Positions 17,548 through 26,326 of a DNA stretch of 64,000 bases are shown piece after piece. A program made the translations under genes and the position numbers. Every line of letters starts with the position of its first letter. Within the stretch, counting starts at the first letter, position 1. The stretch is from Streptomyces sp. NBC_00554 (GTDB lineage: Bacteria; Actinomycetota; Actinomycetes; Streptomycetales; Streptomycetaceae). The notes beneath the pieces were generated by a model that searched no databases, was not told the origin of the DNA, and was given only the letters and a program-made list of their open reading frames with translations. The stretch spans positions 7,998,001 through 8,062,000 of the forward strand of contig NZ_CP107799.1 of NCBI RefSeq assembly GCF_041431135.1. The letters are read 5' to 3'.

Positions 17548-17961
17548 TCACGCCAGGGTGATCGAATTTCCCTTGACCGTGATCTGCTTCTCGGCCAGCG
17601 GCTGCGTCGCAGGGGGGTTGGCCACCGAGCCGTCCTTGATGCTGAACTTGCTGCCGTGGCAGTTGCAGTTGATGGTGCCGCCGGAGACGCTGGCCACCGG
17701 GCACTGCTGGTGGGTGCAGATGTTGGTGAAGGCCTTGAACTGGTCCTTCTCCGGCTGGGTCACCACCACCTGCTCGTCCTTGAAGATCTTGCCGCCGCCG
17801 ACGGGGATGTCGGTCGTCTTGGCCAGTTCCTGTCCGGCGGAGGCGCCGGCGGACGACGAGTCGCTGCTGTCGTTGCTGCCGCCGTACTCACTGCAGCCCG
17901 CGACGAGAGCCGCCGCGCCGCTCGCGAGAAGAATCGTGCGCCTCGTCGGGCGATGGGTCAT
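17548..17961 (-). CDS. Tat-exported Rieske [2Fe-2S] lipoprotein
   Basis: A 137-residue secreted electron carrier. The N-terminus carries a twin-arginine segment PTRRTILLASGAAALVAGC with a lipobox cysteine at 23, so it is probably exported folded and anchored to the outer face of the membrane. Cluster ligands are Cys82-X-His84 and Cys99-X-X-His102. Cys87 and Cys101 can form the disulfide seen in high-potential Rieske proteins. There is no QcrA-type transmembrane region, so it is not the bc1 subunit. ATG 17961 overlaps the stop of the upstream membrane protein by four bases, indicating a functional pair. Confidence 0.92.
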   Translation of the reverse strand: MTHRPTRRTILLASGAAALVAGCSEYGGSNDSSDSSSAGASAGQELAKTTDIPVGGGKIFKDEQVVVTQPEKDQFKAFTNICTHQQCPVASVSGGTINCNCHGSKFSIKDGSVANPPATQPLAEKQITVKGNSITLA

Positions 17962-18542
17962 GTCGTCACTCCGAAGGTGCGGAAGAACCAGAGGGCGGAC
18001 GTCAGCCAGATGACGGTGAGGACGGCGAACACGAGTCCGCCGACGATCGGCAGCAGCCAGCCGGGCAGTCGCTCCGAGCGGAGCAGCAGCATCTTGGCAC
18101 TGAAGGCACCGAAGAAGAAGCAACCCAGGAGGGAGTGCCACAAAACGCGTGATTCGTACGTCTGATAGCCCAGCGCGTACAGACAGTGCACCGCGACCGG
18201 CACCGACACCAGGAACGCGATCCGCCCCGACCAGCGGTGCAGCACCGCCGACCAGCTCGGCCCCGGCAGCTTCCCGTACACCATCAACGCCGAGACCACC
18301 TGGATGAGCGCGAAGGCGAACGCCACCGTCGCCAGCCATGACTTCACGGCACCCGTGCTGCTGAAGCCGGCGATGTTGAAGGCCGTCCCCGCCGGGTCGT
18401 GGACCTTGCCGTACGCCCCGAAGCCGACCGCCACCGCCGCGGCGACCAGGGCCGGGACCAGATAGCGGGCCGGGTTCGGACGGCCGTGCGCGGGCTGCGG
18501 AGGCGGGAAGGCCTGGGTGGCGGCGTTCGGATCCACGGTCAT
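17958..18542 (-). CDS. DUF6529-like membrane protein, possible b-type cytochrome
   Basis: A 194-residue protein with a Pro-rich cytosolic start and about five transmembrane helices (near 28-45, 68-92, 104-125, 135-153 and 163-185). Histidines lie within or at the ends of helices (AVLHRWSGRIAF, PVAVHCLYALGYQ, VLWHSLLG), the pattern expected for haem b ligation in small cytochrome b561-like proteins. Directly coupled to the Rieske gene by a four-base overlap, so it could pass electrons across the membrane to or from it. Haem binding is inferred, not shown. Confidence 0.72.
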   Translation of the reverse strand: MTVDPNAATQAFPPPQPAHGRPNPARYLVPALVAAAVAVGFGAYGKVHDPAGTAFNIAGFSSTGAVKSWLATVAFAFALIQVVSALMVYGKLPGPSWSAVLHRWSGRIAFLVSVPVAVHCLYALGYQTYESRVLWHSLLGCFFFGAFSAKMLLLRSERLPGWLLPIVGGLVFAVLTVIWLTSALWFFRTFGVTT

Positions 18543-18588
18543 GAACGGCTCCCTGCGCGAGAGGGGGTCGGATGAGGGGAACTGGAGG

Positions 18589-19281
18589 TCAGGGGGTGAC
18601 GGGCTCGGCAGTGAGCTGCTCCCCGTCGATCGTCACGGCGCCGGTCTCCGGGTCGATGTCGGGCGCCGCCGAGGGCTCGCCGTCGCGGTTGACGATGCCG
18701 ACCTGATCGCGGCCGTCGCCGGGCAGCACGACCCAGCCGCCGTCGACCTGGGCGCCGCGCACGGTGGCCGTCGCCCGGTAGAGCCCGGACGGCTTGACGG
18801 CCTTGTCGGCGGTGAAGCCGTAGCGCTGCCCTTCGAGGTCGACGGTGCCGCGGATCCGCTTGCCCTGGAGCGTGCCGTTCAGCTCGGAGCCGTTCTTGCC
18901 GGTGAGCTTCATGGTGCCGTCGTCCTTGACGTCGCCCTTGAGCCAGGACTCCTTGTCGTGGCCGTCGCAGAAGTACGCGATCGCTTTTCCGTTGCGCAGG
19001 GAGACCGCGATCGCCGAGGAGTCGTCGTCGGTGCGGCCCGCGTAGTCGGCGTTGGGCGGCGCGCTCTTCGACGGAGTCGGCGAAGCGGTGGTCTTCGTGG
19101 GTGACGGGCTCGACGTCGCGCTTGCCTTCGGGCTCGGCGAGGTGGACGCGGCAGGCACCTTTACTTGGGACGACGAGGCGCTCTTCGTCCCCGTCGTCGC
19201 GTTGAGCGACAGCAGGAACAGGCCGAGCACCAGTCCCGCGAGAAGGGTGAGAACGGGTCCTGGACGCTTCATACGGGCCAT
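18589..19281 (-). CDS. Secreted or membrane-anchored protein with Ser/Thr/Pro linker
   Basis: A 230-residue protein of unknown function. A hydrophobic segment (PVLTLLAGLVLGLFLLSL, about 9-26) is a signal anchor, followed by a 50-residue Ser/Thr/Pro/Lys-rich linker and a 140-residue extracytoplasmic domain rich in beta-strand patterns (GKAIAYFCDG, GTMKLTGKNGSELNGTL, RIRGTVDLEGQRYGF). It lies 46 bases upstream of the membrane-Rieske pair on the same strand and may belong to that unit. An in-frame ATG nine bases downstream is an alternative start. Confidence 0.7.
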   Translation of the reverse strand: MARMKRPGPVLTLLAGLVLGLFLLSLNATTGTKSASSSQVKVPAASTSPSPKASATSSPSPTKTTASPTPSKSAPPNADYAGRTDDDSSAIAVSLRNGKAIAYFCDGHDKESWLKGDVKDDGTMKLTGKNGSELNGTLQGKRIRGTVDLEGQRYGFTADKAVKPSGLYRATATVRGAQVDGGWVVLPGDGRDQVGIVNRDGEPSAAPDIDPETGAVTIDGEQLTAEPVTP

Positions 19282-19461
19282 GCGGGCCTCCCCCGAGGCG
19301 AGTCTCCCGCTATGAGAGCGGATCCACGCCCCCGCGTCCAGAGGCGCACGGGTGTGTTCTCACTACAAGTGGCGGAATAGGGCGATTCAAGTGACATTGG
19401 CAGGGTCTCAGGCCGGGCGGTGACCTGCTCCTGGCCGCACTCTCGAAAGGCGTGACCAACC

Positions 19462-19893
19462 ATGGCGGGTAACGATCTCGGCAGCCTGCTCGGCGGTCTC
19501 CTCGGCGGCGGCCAGGGCGGTGCGTCAGGCGGTTCCGGCGCAGGCATCCTGGGGGCGCTGCTCCAGTCCCTGGCCGGCGGCTCGGGCAGTGGTTCGGGAG
19601 GTAGCAGCAACCCGCTGGGCGGACTCCTGGAGATGCTCACCAAATCCGGGCTCACCGAGCAGAAGGACTCCTGGGTCGGCACCGGCGAGAACCAGTCCGT
19701 GACCGGCGCGCAGATCCAGCAGGCGCTGCCCGACGAGACCCTCAAGCAGGTCGCCGAACAGGCCGGTGTCACCCCCGACCAGGCCGCGATGCAGATCGCC
19801 GAGACCCTGCCCCAGGCGGTCGACAAGCTGTCCCCGAACGGTGAGTTGCCTTCCGCCTCCCTGGAGGACCTCATCAAGGCGCAGCAGGTCTGA
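19462..19893 (+). CDS. YidB-family (DUF937) protein
   Basis: A 143-residue protein: a Gly/Leu-rich start (DLGSLLGGLLGGGQGG) followed by the conserved YidB block DSWVGTGENQSVTGAQIQQALPDE (about 73-96; abbreviated here) and a helical end, SLEDLIKAQQV. YidB proteins are widespread and of unclear function. ATG 19462 follows GAAAGG. The gene stands alone between divergent and unrelated units. Confidence 0.85.
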   Translation: MAGNDLGSLLGGLLGGGQGGASGGSGAGILGALLQSLAGGSGSGSGGSSNPLGGLLEMLTKSGLTEQKDSWVGTGENQSVTGAQIQQALPDETLKQVAEQAGVTPDQAAMQIAETLPQAVDKLSPNGELPSASLEDLIKAQQV

Positions 19894-20011
19894 CGCCCTG
19901 TGTCGCGTGCGCGGTGGCCGTCTCGTCAGGCGGGCGCCGCGCACCCGCGCGTTGCGGGCTGACTACGCTGGTGTGACAAGACGTCTACGTACATCAGCAA
20001 GGAGCATCACC

Positions 20012-20374
20012 GTGGCGGTACGAGCGGTCCGGGGCGCCGTCCAACTGGAACGGGACGAGGCCGGCCACATGGACGAGCAGGTCAGCGAGCTGCTCACCGC
20101 CGTCCTGGAGCGGAACGGCCTCACCACGGACGACCTGATCAGCATCTGGTTCACCGCGACGCCCGATCTGCACAGCGACTTCCCGGCGGCCGCCGCACGC
20201 AAGCTCGGCATCGTCGACGTGCCGCTGATCTGCGCACAGGAACTGGACATCGAGGGCGCGATGCCCAGAGTCGTACGAGTCCTCGCGCACATCGAGTCCG
20301 ACAAGCCCCGCGCCGACATCGCGCACGTCTACCTGGGCGCCGCGGGCGCACTCCGCAAGGACATCGCCCAGTGA
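20012..20374 (+). CDS. aroH: Chorismate mutase, AroH class
   Basis: Converts chorismate to prephenate for Phe/Tyr synthesis. The 120-residue protein is the monofunctional AroH trimer type. Active-site residues known from B. subtilis AroH are visible: Arg in AVRGAVQLERDE, Cys and Glu in ICAQELDIEG, Arg in MPRVVRVL, and Tyr in HVYLGAA. GTG 20012 has AAGGAG eight bases upstream. It overlaps tyrA by four bases, coupling the two consecutive pathway steps. Confidence 0.95.
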   Translation: MAVRAVRGAVQLERDEAGHMDEQVSELLTAVLERNGLTTDDLISIWFTATPDLHSDFPAAAARKLGIVDVPLICAQELDIEGAMPRVVRVLAHIESDKPRADIAHVYLGAAGALRKDIAQ

Positions 20375-21456
20375 GGACCGCCCTCGTCATCGGAACCGGA
20401 CTGATCGGCACGTCCGCCGCCCTGGCCCTCGCGGCCCGCGGTGTCGTGGTCCACCTCACCGACCACGACCCGGAGCAGGCCCGTACGGCCGCCGCGCTCG
20501 GCGCAGGCACGGACGAGGCGCCCGAAGGGCCCGTCGACCTCGCGATCGTGGCCGCACCGCCCGCGCACGTGGCCGCGACGCTCGCGGACGCCATGCGGCG
20601 CGGGGTCGCGCGCGGCTACCTCGACGTGGCGAGCGTCAAGGGCGGCCCGCGCCGGGAGCTGGAGGCGCTCGGCCTCGACCTGTCCTCGTACATCGGCTCG
20701 CATCCCATGTCGGGCCGCGAGAAGTCGGGACCGCTGGCCGCCACCGGAGACCTCTTCGAGGGGCGCCCCTGGGTCCTGACGCCCACTCGGGACACCGACA
20801 CCGAGGTGCTCAACCTCGCCCTCGAACTCGTCTCGCACTGCCGTGCCGTACCGGTCGTCATGGACGCGGACGCCCACGACCGGGCCGTCGCGCTCGTCTC
20901 CCACATGCCGCATTTGTTGTCCAGCATGGTCGCCGCGCGCCTGGAGCACGCCGAGGAGGCCGCCGTACGCCTCTGCGGCCAGGGCATCCGTGATGTGACC
21001 CGGATCGCCGCCTCCGACCCCGGGATGTGGATCGACATCCTGTCCGCGAACCCCGGCCCGGTCGCCGACCTCCTCTCGGACGTCTCCGCCGACCTCGACG
21101 AGACGGTCCAGGCCCTGCGCGCCCTCCAGTCCTCCGACGAGGCCAAGCGGCGCGAGGGTGCCACCGGCATCGAGGACGTCCTGCGCCGCGGGAACGCCGG
21201 CCAGGTCCGCGTCCCCGGCAAGCACGGCTCGGCGCCGCGCGACTACGAGGTCGTGGCCGTCCTCATCGACGACCAGCCCGGCCAGCTCGCCCGCATCTTC
21301 GCGGACGCTGGGATGGCGGGGGTCAACATCGAGGACGTACGCATCGAGCACGCGACCGGGCAGCAAGCCGGTCTGGTGCAGCTGATGGTGGAGCCCAAGG
21401 CGGCGCCGGTGCTGAGCGCCGCGCTGCGGGAGCGGGGCTGGGCGCTGCGGCAGTAG
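20371..21456 (+). CDS. tyrA: Prephenate dehydrogenase with ACT-like tail
   Basis: Oxidises prephenate to 4-hydroxyphenylpyruvate on the tyrosine route. Of 361 residues, the Rossmann start is IGTGLIGTSAALAL, the substrate region is SHPMSGREKSGP near residue 110, and helices with DAHDRAVALVSHMPHLLSS follow near 165. Residues about 285-360 (YEVVAVLIDDQPGQLARIFADAG) form an ACT domain, the usual site of tyrosine feedback control. GTG 20371 overlaps the aroH stop by four bases. Confidence 0.95.
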   Translation: MRTALVIGTGLIGTSAALALAARGVVVHLTDHDPEQARTAAALGAGTDEAPEGPVDLAIVAAPPAHVAATLADAMRRGVARGYLDVASVKGGPRRELEALGLDLSSYIGSHPMSGREKSGPLAATGDLFEGRPWVLTPTRDTDTEVLNLALELVSHCRAVPVVMDADAHDRAVALVSHMPHLLSSMVAARLEHAEEAAVRLCGQGIRDVTRIAASDPGMWIDILSANPGPVADLLSDVSADLDETVQALRALQSSDEAKRREGATGIEDVLRRGNAGQVRVPGKHGSAPRDYEVVAVLIDDQPGQLARIFADAGMAGVNIEDVRIEHATGQQAGLVQLMVEPKAAPVLSAALRERGWALRQ

Positions 21457-21591
21457 CCCCCGCGCGACAGCTCGCTCGGGATGGCCCCTGGAAGGGCCAG
21501 TAAGCCGGGGTCCGTGGAGCCAGTAACCTTGTGCGGGGCGCGCTCGTGTCCCGTACAAGCCTCCGCCCCGCACCAGGAAGGTGTTCCCACC

Positions 21592-22287
21592 GTGGAAAAC
21601 GGCGCCGCCCGGACCATACCGGCTGTGATTGTCGCGATTGACGGCCCCTCCGGCACGGGCAAGTCGAGCACCTCGAAGGCCGTGGCCTCACAGCTCGGGC
21701 TGAGCTACCTGGACACCGGCGCCCAGTACCGGGCGATCACCTGGTGGATGGTGAGCAACGGGATCGACGTCACGGACCCGAGCGCGATCGCCGCCGCGGC
21801 GGGCAAGCCGGAGATCGTCTCCGGCACCGACCCGGCCGCGCCGGCCATCACCGTCGACGGGACCGATGTCGCGGGCCCGATCCGCACGGACGAGGTCACC
21901 TCCAAGGTGAGCGCGGTCAGCGCGGTGCCCGACGTGCGCGCCCGGATCACCGAGCTGCAGCGTTCGATCGCCGCCGGCGCGGAGACCGGGATCGTCGTCG
22001 AGGGGCGTGACATCGGGACGACCGTGCTGCCCGACGCCGATCTGAAGATCTTCCTCACCGCCTCCCCGGAGGCGCGTGCCGCCCGGCGCAGCGGTGAGCT
22101 GAAGGGCGCCGACATCAACGCCACCCGCGAGGCCCTGGTCAAGCGGGACGCGGCCGACTCCAGCCGCAAGACGTCCCCGCTCGCCAAGGCGGACGACGCG
22201 GTCGAGGTGGACACCTCCGACCTCACACTCCAGCAGGTCATCGAGTGCGTCGTCACCCTCGTCGAGGAGAAGCGGGCCGCGAAGTGA
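21592..22287 (+). CDS. cmk: Cytidylate kinase
   Basis: Phosphorylates CMP and dCMP. The 231-residue protein has the P-loop IDGPSGTGKSSTSKAVA, the NMP-binding LDTGAQYRAIT, the motif VVEGRDIGTTVLPDADLKIFLTAS, and the lid RDAADSSRKTSPL. The GTG start has AGGAAGG 10 bases upstream; an in-frame ATG at 21481 would add 37 unrelated residues. The stop overlaps the plsC-like GTG by four bases. The cmk-plsC-der order is common in Actinobacteria. Confidence 0.96.
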   Translation: MENGAARTIPAVIVAIDGPSGTGKSSTSKAVASQLGLSYLDTGAQYRAITWWMVSNGIDVTDPSAIAAAAGKPEIVSGTDPAAPAITVDGTDVAGPIRTDEVTSKVSAVSAVPDVRARITELQRSIAAGAETGIVVEGRDIGTTVLPDADLKIFLTASPEARAARRSGELKGADINATREALVKRDAADSSRKTSPLAKADDAVEVDTSDLTLQQVIECVVTLVEEKRAAK

Positions 22288-22961
22288 CCGAAGCACCATC
22301 GGTACGGGGTGCCGAGGTCGGGCGCCGTATCGGCGTGGGACTGATGTACGGGCTGTGGAAGCCGCGCGTCCTGGGCGCCTGGAAGGTTCCCGCGAGCGGC
22401 CCGGTGATCCTGGCCGTGAACCACGCGCACAACATCGACGGACCGATGGTCATGGGCGTGGCGCCCAGGCCCACGCACTTCCTGATCAAGAAGGAAGCGT
22501 TCATCGGCCCGCTCGACCCCTTCCTGCTCTCCATCGGCCAGCTGAAGGTGGACCGCTCGGTCGCCGACCGCACGGCGATCACCAGGGCGCTCGGCGTCCT
22601 GGACAACGGTGGCGTACTCGGGATCTTCCCGGAGGGCAGCCGGGGCGAAGGAGACTTCGCCTCGCTGCGGGCCGGGCTCGCGTACTTCGCCGTACGCAGC
22701 GGGGCGCCCATCGTCCCGGTGGCGGTACTGGGAAGTTCCGAGAAGAGCAGCCGGTTGATAAAGGGGCTGCCCCCGCTGCGCAGCCGGGTCGACGTCGTCT
22801 TCGGCGACCCCTTCGAAGCGGGCGACGGCAGCGGACGGCGTACGCGCAAGGCGCTCGACGAGGCGACCGTACGCATCCAGAAGCAGCTGACCGCGCACCT
22901 GGAAGACGCCAGGCGTCTCACCGGACGCCGGGAAAACGCCGGGCGCCCCACCGGGCACTAG
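22284..22961 (+). CDS. plsC: 1-acyl-sn-glycerol-3-phosphate acyltransferase
   Basis: Transfers an acyl group to lysophosphatidic acid at the membrane to make phosphatidic acid. The 225-residue protein has the HX4D catalytic motif in NHAHNIDGP (near residue 50) and the acceptor motif FPEGSRGEG (near 117). A basic C-terminal tail is typical. GTG 22284 overlaps cmk by four bases. Other acyltransferases share these motifs, so the precise acceptor is inferred. Confidence 0.88.
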   Translation: MTEAPSVRGAEVGRRIGVGLMYGLWKPRVLGAWKVPASGPVILAVNHAHNIDGPMVMGVAPRPTHFLIKKEAFIGPLDPFLLSIGQLKVDRSVADRTAITRALGVLDNGGVLGIFPEGSRGEGDFASLRAGLAYFAVRSGAPIVPVAVLGSSEKSSRLIKGLPPLRSRVDVVFGDPFEAGDGSGRRTRKALDEATVRIQKQLTAHLEDARRLTGRRENAGRPTGH

Positions 22962-23037
22962 GCGACACTTGAGTAGTGGATCTCCCGACACGCGGGCGCT
23001 CCACCGATCACCACGAAAACGACGAGGTACGGACTTC

Positions 23038-24513
23038 ATGAACGACCACATCCAGCCCGACGGCTCGGCAGAGCACGAGCACGGGGCGCTTGGCGATGCC
23101 GAGTACGCGGAGTTCATGGAGCTCGCCGCGGAAGAGGGCTTCGACGTCGAGGACGTCGAGGGCGCGATCGGGGAGGCGGGCCACGGTCCGCTGCCCGTGC
23201 TCGCCGTCGTCGGCCGTCCCAATGTCGGCAAGTCGACCCTGGTGAACCGGATCATCGGCCGCCGCGAGGCCGTCGTCGAGGACAAGCCCGGTGTCACCCG
23301 CGACCGCGTCACCTACGAGGCCGAGTGGGCGGGCCGCCGCTTCAAGCTCGTCGACACCGGCGGCTGGGAGCAGGACGTCCTCGGCATCGACGCCTCCGTG
23401 GCCGCGCAGGCCGAGTACGCGATCGACGCGGCCGACGCGGTCGTCTTCGTCGTCGACGCCAAGGTCGGCGCCACCGACACCGACGAGGCGGTCGTACGAC
23501 TGCTGCGCAAGGCCGGCAAGCCCGTCGTCCTGTGCGCCAACAAGGTCGACGGCCTGAGCGGCGAGGCCGACGCCTCGTACCTCTGGGCCCTGGGCCTCGG
23601 CGAGCCGCACCCCGTGTCCGCCCTGCACGGCCGCGGCACCGGCGACATGCTGGACGCCGTCCTGGAGGCGCTGCCGGAGGCCCCGGCGCAGACCTTCGGC
23701 GTCGCGGTCGGCGGCCCCCGCCGTATCGCCCTCATCGGCCGCCCGAACGTCGGCAAGTCCTCCCTGCTGAACAAGGTGGCCAACGAGGACCGCGTGGTCG
23801 TCAACGAGGTCGCGGGCACCACCCGTGACCCGGTCGACGAGCTCATCGAACTCGGCGGCATCACCTGGAAGTTCATCGACACGGCGGGCATCCGCAAGCG
23901 TGTCCACCTCCAGCAGGGCGCTGACTACTACGCCTCGCTGCGGACGGCCGCCGCGGTCGAGAAGGCCGAGGTCGCCGTCATCCTGATCGACGCCTCCGAG
24001 GCCATCTCCGTCCAGGACCAGCGCATCGTCACGATGGCCGTCGAGGCCGGGCGCGCCATCGTCCTCGCCTTCAACAAGTGGGACACCCTCGACGAGGAGC
24101 GCCGCTACTACCTGGAGCGCGAGATCGAGACCGAGCTCCTCCAGGTCGCCTGGGCGCCGCGCGTGAACGTGTCGGCGCGCACCGGGCGGCACATGGAGAA
24201 GCTCGTCCCGGCGATCGAGACGGCCCTGGCGGGCTGGGAGACCCGCGTCCCGACCGGTCGGCTGAACGCCTTCCTCGGCGAACTGGTCGCCGCCCACCCG
24301 CACCCGATCCGCGGCGGCAAGCAGCCGCGCATCCTCTTCGGTACGCAGGCGGGTACCAGGCCTCCGCGGTTCGTGCTCTTCGCCTCCGGCTTCATCGAGC
24401 ACGGCTACCGGCGCTTCATCGAGCGCCGGCTGCGCGAGGAGTTCAGCTTCGAGGGGACGCCGATCCACATCTCGGTGCGGGTGCGCGAGAAGCGCGGCGC
24501 CAAGAAGAAGTAG
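23038..24513 (+). CDS. der: Ribosome biogenesis GTPase Der (EngA)
   Basis: Double-GTPase needed for 50S subunit maturation. Of 491 residues, the first G domain starts with VGRPNVGKSTLVNR (about 61) and the second with IGRPNVGKSSLLNK (about 237). DTGGWE, DTAGIR, NKVD and NKWD complete the G motifs. The KH-like C-terminal domain ends in Lys-rich EKRGAKKK. An acidic N-terminal extension of about 55 residues is typical of actinobacterial Der. ATG 23038 was chosen over an in-frame start at 22969. Confidence 0.97.
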   Translation: MNDHIQPDGSAEHEHGALGDAEYAEFMELAAEEGFDVEDVEGAIGEAGHGPLPVLAVVGRPNVGKSTLVNRIIGRREAVVEDKPGVTRDRVTYEAEWAGRRFKLVDTGGWEQDVLGIDASVAAQAEYAIDAADAVVFVVDAKVGATDTDEAVVRLLRKAGKPVVLCANKVDGLSGEADASYLWALGLGEPHPVSALHGRGTGDMLDAVLEALPEAPAQTFGVAVGGPRRIALIGRPNVGKSSLLNKVANEDRVVVNEVAGTTRDPVDELIELGGITWKFIDTAGIRKRVHLQQGADYYASLRTAAAVEKAEVAVILIDASEAISVQDQRIVTMAVEAGRAIVLAFNKWDTLDEERRYYLEREIETELLQVAWAPRVNVSARTGRHMEKLVPAIETALAGWETRVPTGRLNAFLGELVAAHPHPIRGGKQPRILFGTQAGTRPPRFVLFASGFIEHGYRRFIERRLREEFSFEGTPIHISVRVREKRGAKKK

Positions 24514-24518
24514 CGGTG

Positions 24519-24561
24519 ACGGGAAAGGGGCGGCTCCTCGAAGGAGCCGCCCCTTTCCCGT
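24519..24561. terminator. Strong bidirectional terminator between der and the minus-strand genes
   Basis: A perfect 20-base stem with a three-base loop (CGA). The left arm 24519-24538 starts ACGGGAAAGG and the right arm 24542-24561 ends TTTCCCGT. It begins six bases after the der stop and ends 11 bases before the stop of the convergent gene. Confidence 0.92.
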
Positions 24562-24571
24562 TGTTCCGCCC

Positions 24572-24946
24572 TCAGAGACCCCTGCGCGGCGCGGGTGGCA
24601 GCGCGGCCGGGACGTGGTGCATTCCGGTGCTGTGCTGCTGCCGCCCGCTCGTGTGCTGCCGCGCGGAGTACGCACCCGCGCTGTACGAGCTGTAGGAGTT
24701 GTGGGGGCTGTACGAGCCGTACGAGCTGAACGAGTTCGTGCCCTGCGGGAGGCGCCCGAAGGCCGCGAAGTCCAGCTCCTCCTCGCCGTGGCGGTCGCCG
24801 GGCAGGGCCCTGAAGGACTTGACCCACTCGGCGTACAGCGCGTCGTAGATCGGCGTGGCCGATGGGCCGCCGGGAGGATCCTGGGCCGGTCGCACGGACT
24901 GGACCGGCTGGAAGGGCTGGCGGCGGGGGACGTCGTAGGTGTGCAC
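24572..24946 (-). CDS. Low-complexity conserved hypothetical protein
   Basis: About 124 residues from a GTG at 24946. A folded-looking core (PIYDALYAEWVKSFRALPGDRHG, residues about 30-52; shortened here) is followed by a Ser/Tyr-rich tail with SYGSYSPHNSYSSYS. The frame stays open upstream into the preceding gene, so the start is uncertain. Lies 73 bases after the 257-residue gene on the same strand and converges on der. No function recognised. Confidence 0.55.
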   Translation of the reverse strand: MHTYDVPRRQPFQPVQSVRPAQDPPGGPSATPIYDALYAEWVKSFRALPGDRHGEEELDFAAFGRLPQGTNSFSSYGSYSPHNSYSSYSAGAYSARQHTSGRQQHSTGMHHVPAALPPAPRRGL

Positions 24947-25019
24947 GTACGTGCCAACGACCCCGCCGCCGGACGGATACTGTCCTGTGCGCCCGAACTG
25001 GCGCAGGCCGGGGGAGCGC

Positions 25020-25793
25020 TCAGGTTCCGGCGAGCGGCAGGGCGCTCCCGACGAGCTTGCCGTTGGCGGCGGCCTTGTCCAGGGCGTCGCGCAGCAGGTC
25101 CTCGCGGGGCTGGCGGCCGATCGAGCCGACCGGGGCCGCGAACAGGAGCACCTGCTGGTGCTTGTTGGCGGCCGCGCGCCAGCTGTCGGCGACCTGGAGC
25201 GCCTGGTGCGCCTGCCACCAGGCGACGGGCGAGCCGCCGCCGGTGCCCGGCTGGAGCACGGCATGCAACTGGCCGGCGGCGAGCAGCACGGACCAGCCGT
25301 GCAGCACGGGCGGCACCGAGTTGAGCTCGGTCACCGGCATGAAGCCCTGCTCGATGAGGAGGGGCAGGAAGTCGTCGCCGATGTCGGTCGAGCCGGGGCG
25401 CACGATGGGCCCGGTCGGTTCGACGACCAGCGCCGGGTGCAACTCGCCGTTGATCAGGACCAGTCCGCTGGTGACCCCGAGCACGGCCTGCTCGGGCCCG
25501 GCGCCGGCCGGCCCGCCCTCGGCGGTGATCGATCGGACGGCGCCCTGGAGTTGCTCCTCGGTGACCTGGACGACCTGAGAGGGCAGGCAGGACGCGTGGG
25601 CGAAGGCTAGGACTGCGGTCTCGTCGCCGATGAACAGGACGGTGCTGGTGCGCTCCTGTTCCGAGTCGCCCTGGGTGCGGCAGGACGTGCAGTCGTAACT
25701 GCCCGGGGCGTTCTCTCCGGCGAGCAGCCGGTCGGCTTCTTCGTCGCCGATCTCGGCGCGTACGTCGTCGCTGACGTCGAGCATGCGCGGCAC
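25020..25793 (-). CDS. Conserved hypothetical protein with CxxC near N-terminus
   Basis: A 257-residue soluble protein. A CTSC pair near residue 35, with DSEQERTSTVLFIGDETAVLAFAHASC after it, could hold a metal. The rest is mixed alpha/beta with no motif I can name (PALVVEPTGPIVRPG, FLPLLIEQGFMPV, PVLHGWSVLLAAGQLHAVLQ). Probably the first gene of a two-gene unit with the Ser/Tyr-rich protein downstream. The start follows a GCCACC-type context with a weak ribosome site. Confidence 0.7.
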   Translation of the reverse strand: MPRMLDVSDDVRAEIGDEEADRLLAGENAPGSYDCTSCRTQGDSEQERTSTVLFIGDETAVLAFAHASCLPSQVVQVTEEQLQGAVRSITAEGGPAGAGPEQAVLGVTSGLVLINGELHPALVVEPTGPIVRPGSTDIGDDFLPLLIEQGFMPVTELNSVPPVLHGWSVLLAAGQLHAVLQPGTGGGSPVAWWQAHQALQVADSWRAAANKHQQVLLFAAPVGSIGRQPREDLLRDALDKAAANGKLVGSALPLAGT

Positions 25794-26134
25794 GGTGGCT
25801 CCTCGGGATGCGGTGCGTGGCGTCGCCGGGTGGCCCCCGGCTCATGAGCTGGGGGGTCCCCGGCTCATGAAGATGACAACGGGCGATCTGTGGCGGGAGT
25901 CACGCCCGGGAGCGAACGGAATCGAACCATCCGGCGCGCAGGGTGAGGTCACCTGCGGAATTCGTCACTCCAAGCCAACTTCTGGGTGTACCAGGGAAGT
26001 TGGTTCGGTGAAGTGGGTCACAGATCGTCAGGGTGGCAGGTCGACAAATCAGGAAATCACCCAATGAAGTGGGTGGCCGAAAATCGACGATACCCTCGGT
26101 AACGGCTAACTGGCCTCGAATGACAAGGAGTTGG

Positions 26135-26163
26135 TTGATATAGGGCGACAAGCTCCATAGATT
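26135..26163 (+). promoter_or_regulatory. Candidate promoter of the first rpf-like gene
   Basis: TTGATA at 26135-26140 and TAGATT at 26158-26163 are separated by 17 bases, a good fit to the Streptomyces vegetative consensus. A start near 26170 would give a leader of about 157 bases. The interval 25794-26134 upstream is AT-richer than its surroundings and shows no gene. Confidence 0.55.
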
Positions 26164-26169
26164 CCTCGA

Positions 26170-26326
26170 CCGTGTGCAACGAGCACCGCTCGGGTACGTC
26201 CGCCGGCCGAACCAGCCAGCTCGCAGCACAGCCTCCGGCGGACGGGGCGGAGCGCGACAACCGCGTCAAACGCGCAGGGCGTCGCGCCCCGTCTTGGGGG
26301 ACCCCGGGTCCGTGGAGAGGAATTAC
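26170..26326 (+). promoter_or_regulatory. Structured 5' leader of rpf-like gene, candidate riboswitch
   Basis: GTCCGCCGG (26198-26206) pairs with CCGGCGGAC (26235-26243) around a 28-base loop containing GCCGAACC and CAGCTC. GACGGGGCG (26241-26249) pairs with CGCCCCGTC (26285-26293), enclosing CGCG-TCAAA-CGCG. The second outer stem shares bases with the first, so the two are partly exclusive. A Streptomyces rpfA is known to be controlled by a c-di-AMP (ydaO-class) riboswitch; some short motifs recall it but I cannot show a match. Confidence 0.42.

Noticed and set aside
23008..25845. A 945-codon open frame on the minus strand across der and the following genes
   Set aside because: It is a GC-bias shadow; its translation is low-complexity Arg/Pro/Gly, and der on the plus strand has clear motifs.
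26038..26130. ydaO-like 3' segment (GGCTAAC) upstream of the predicted rpf promoter
   Set aside because: It lies upstream of the better promoter match, so it would not be in that transcript; too short for a full aptamer.
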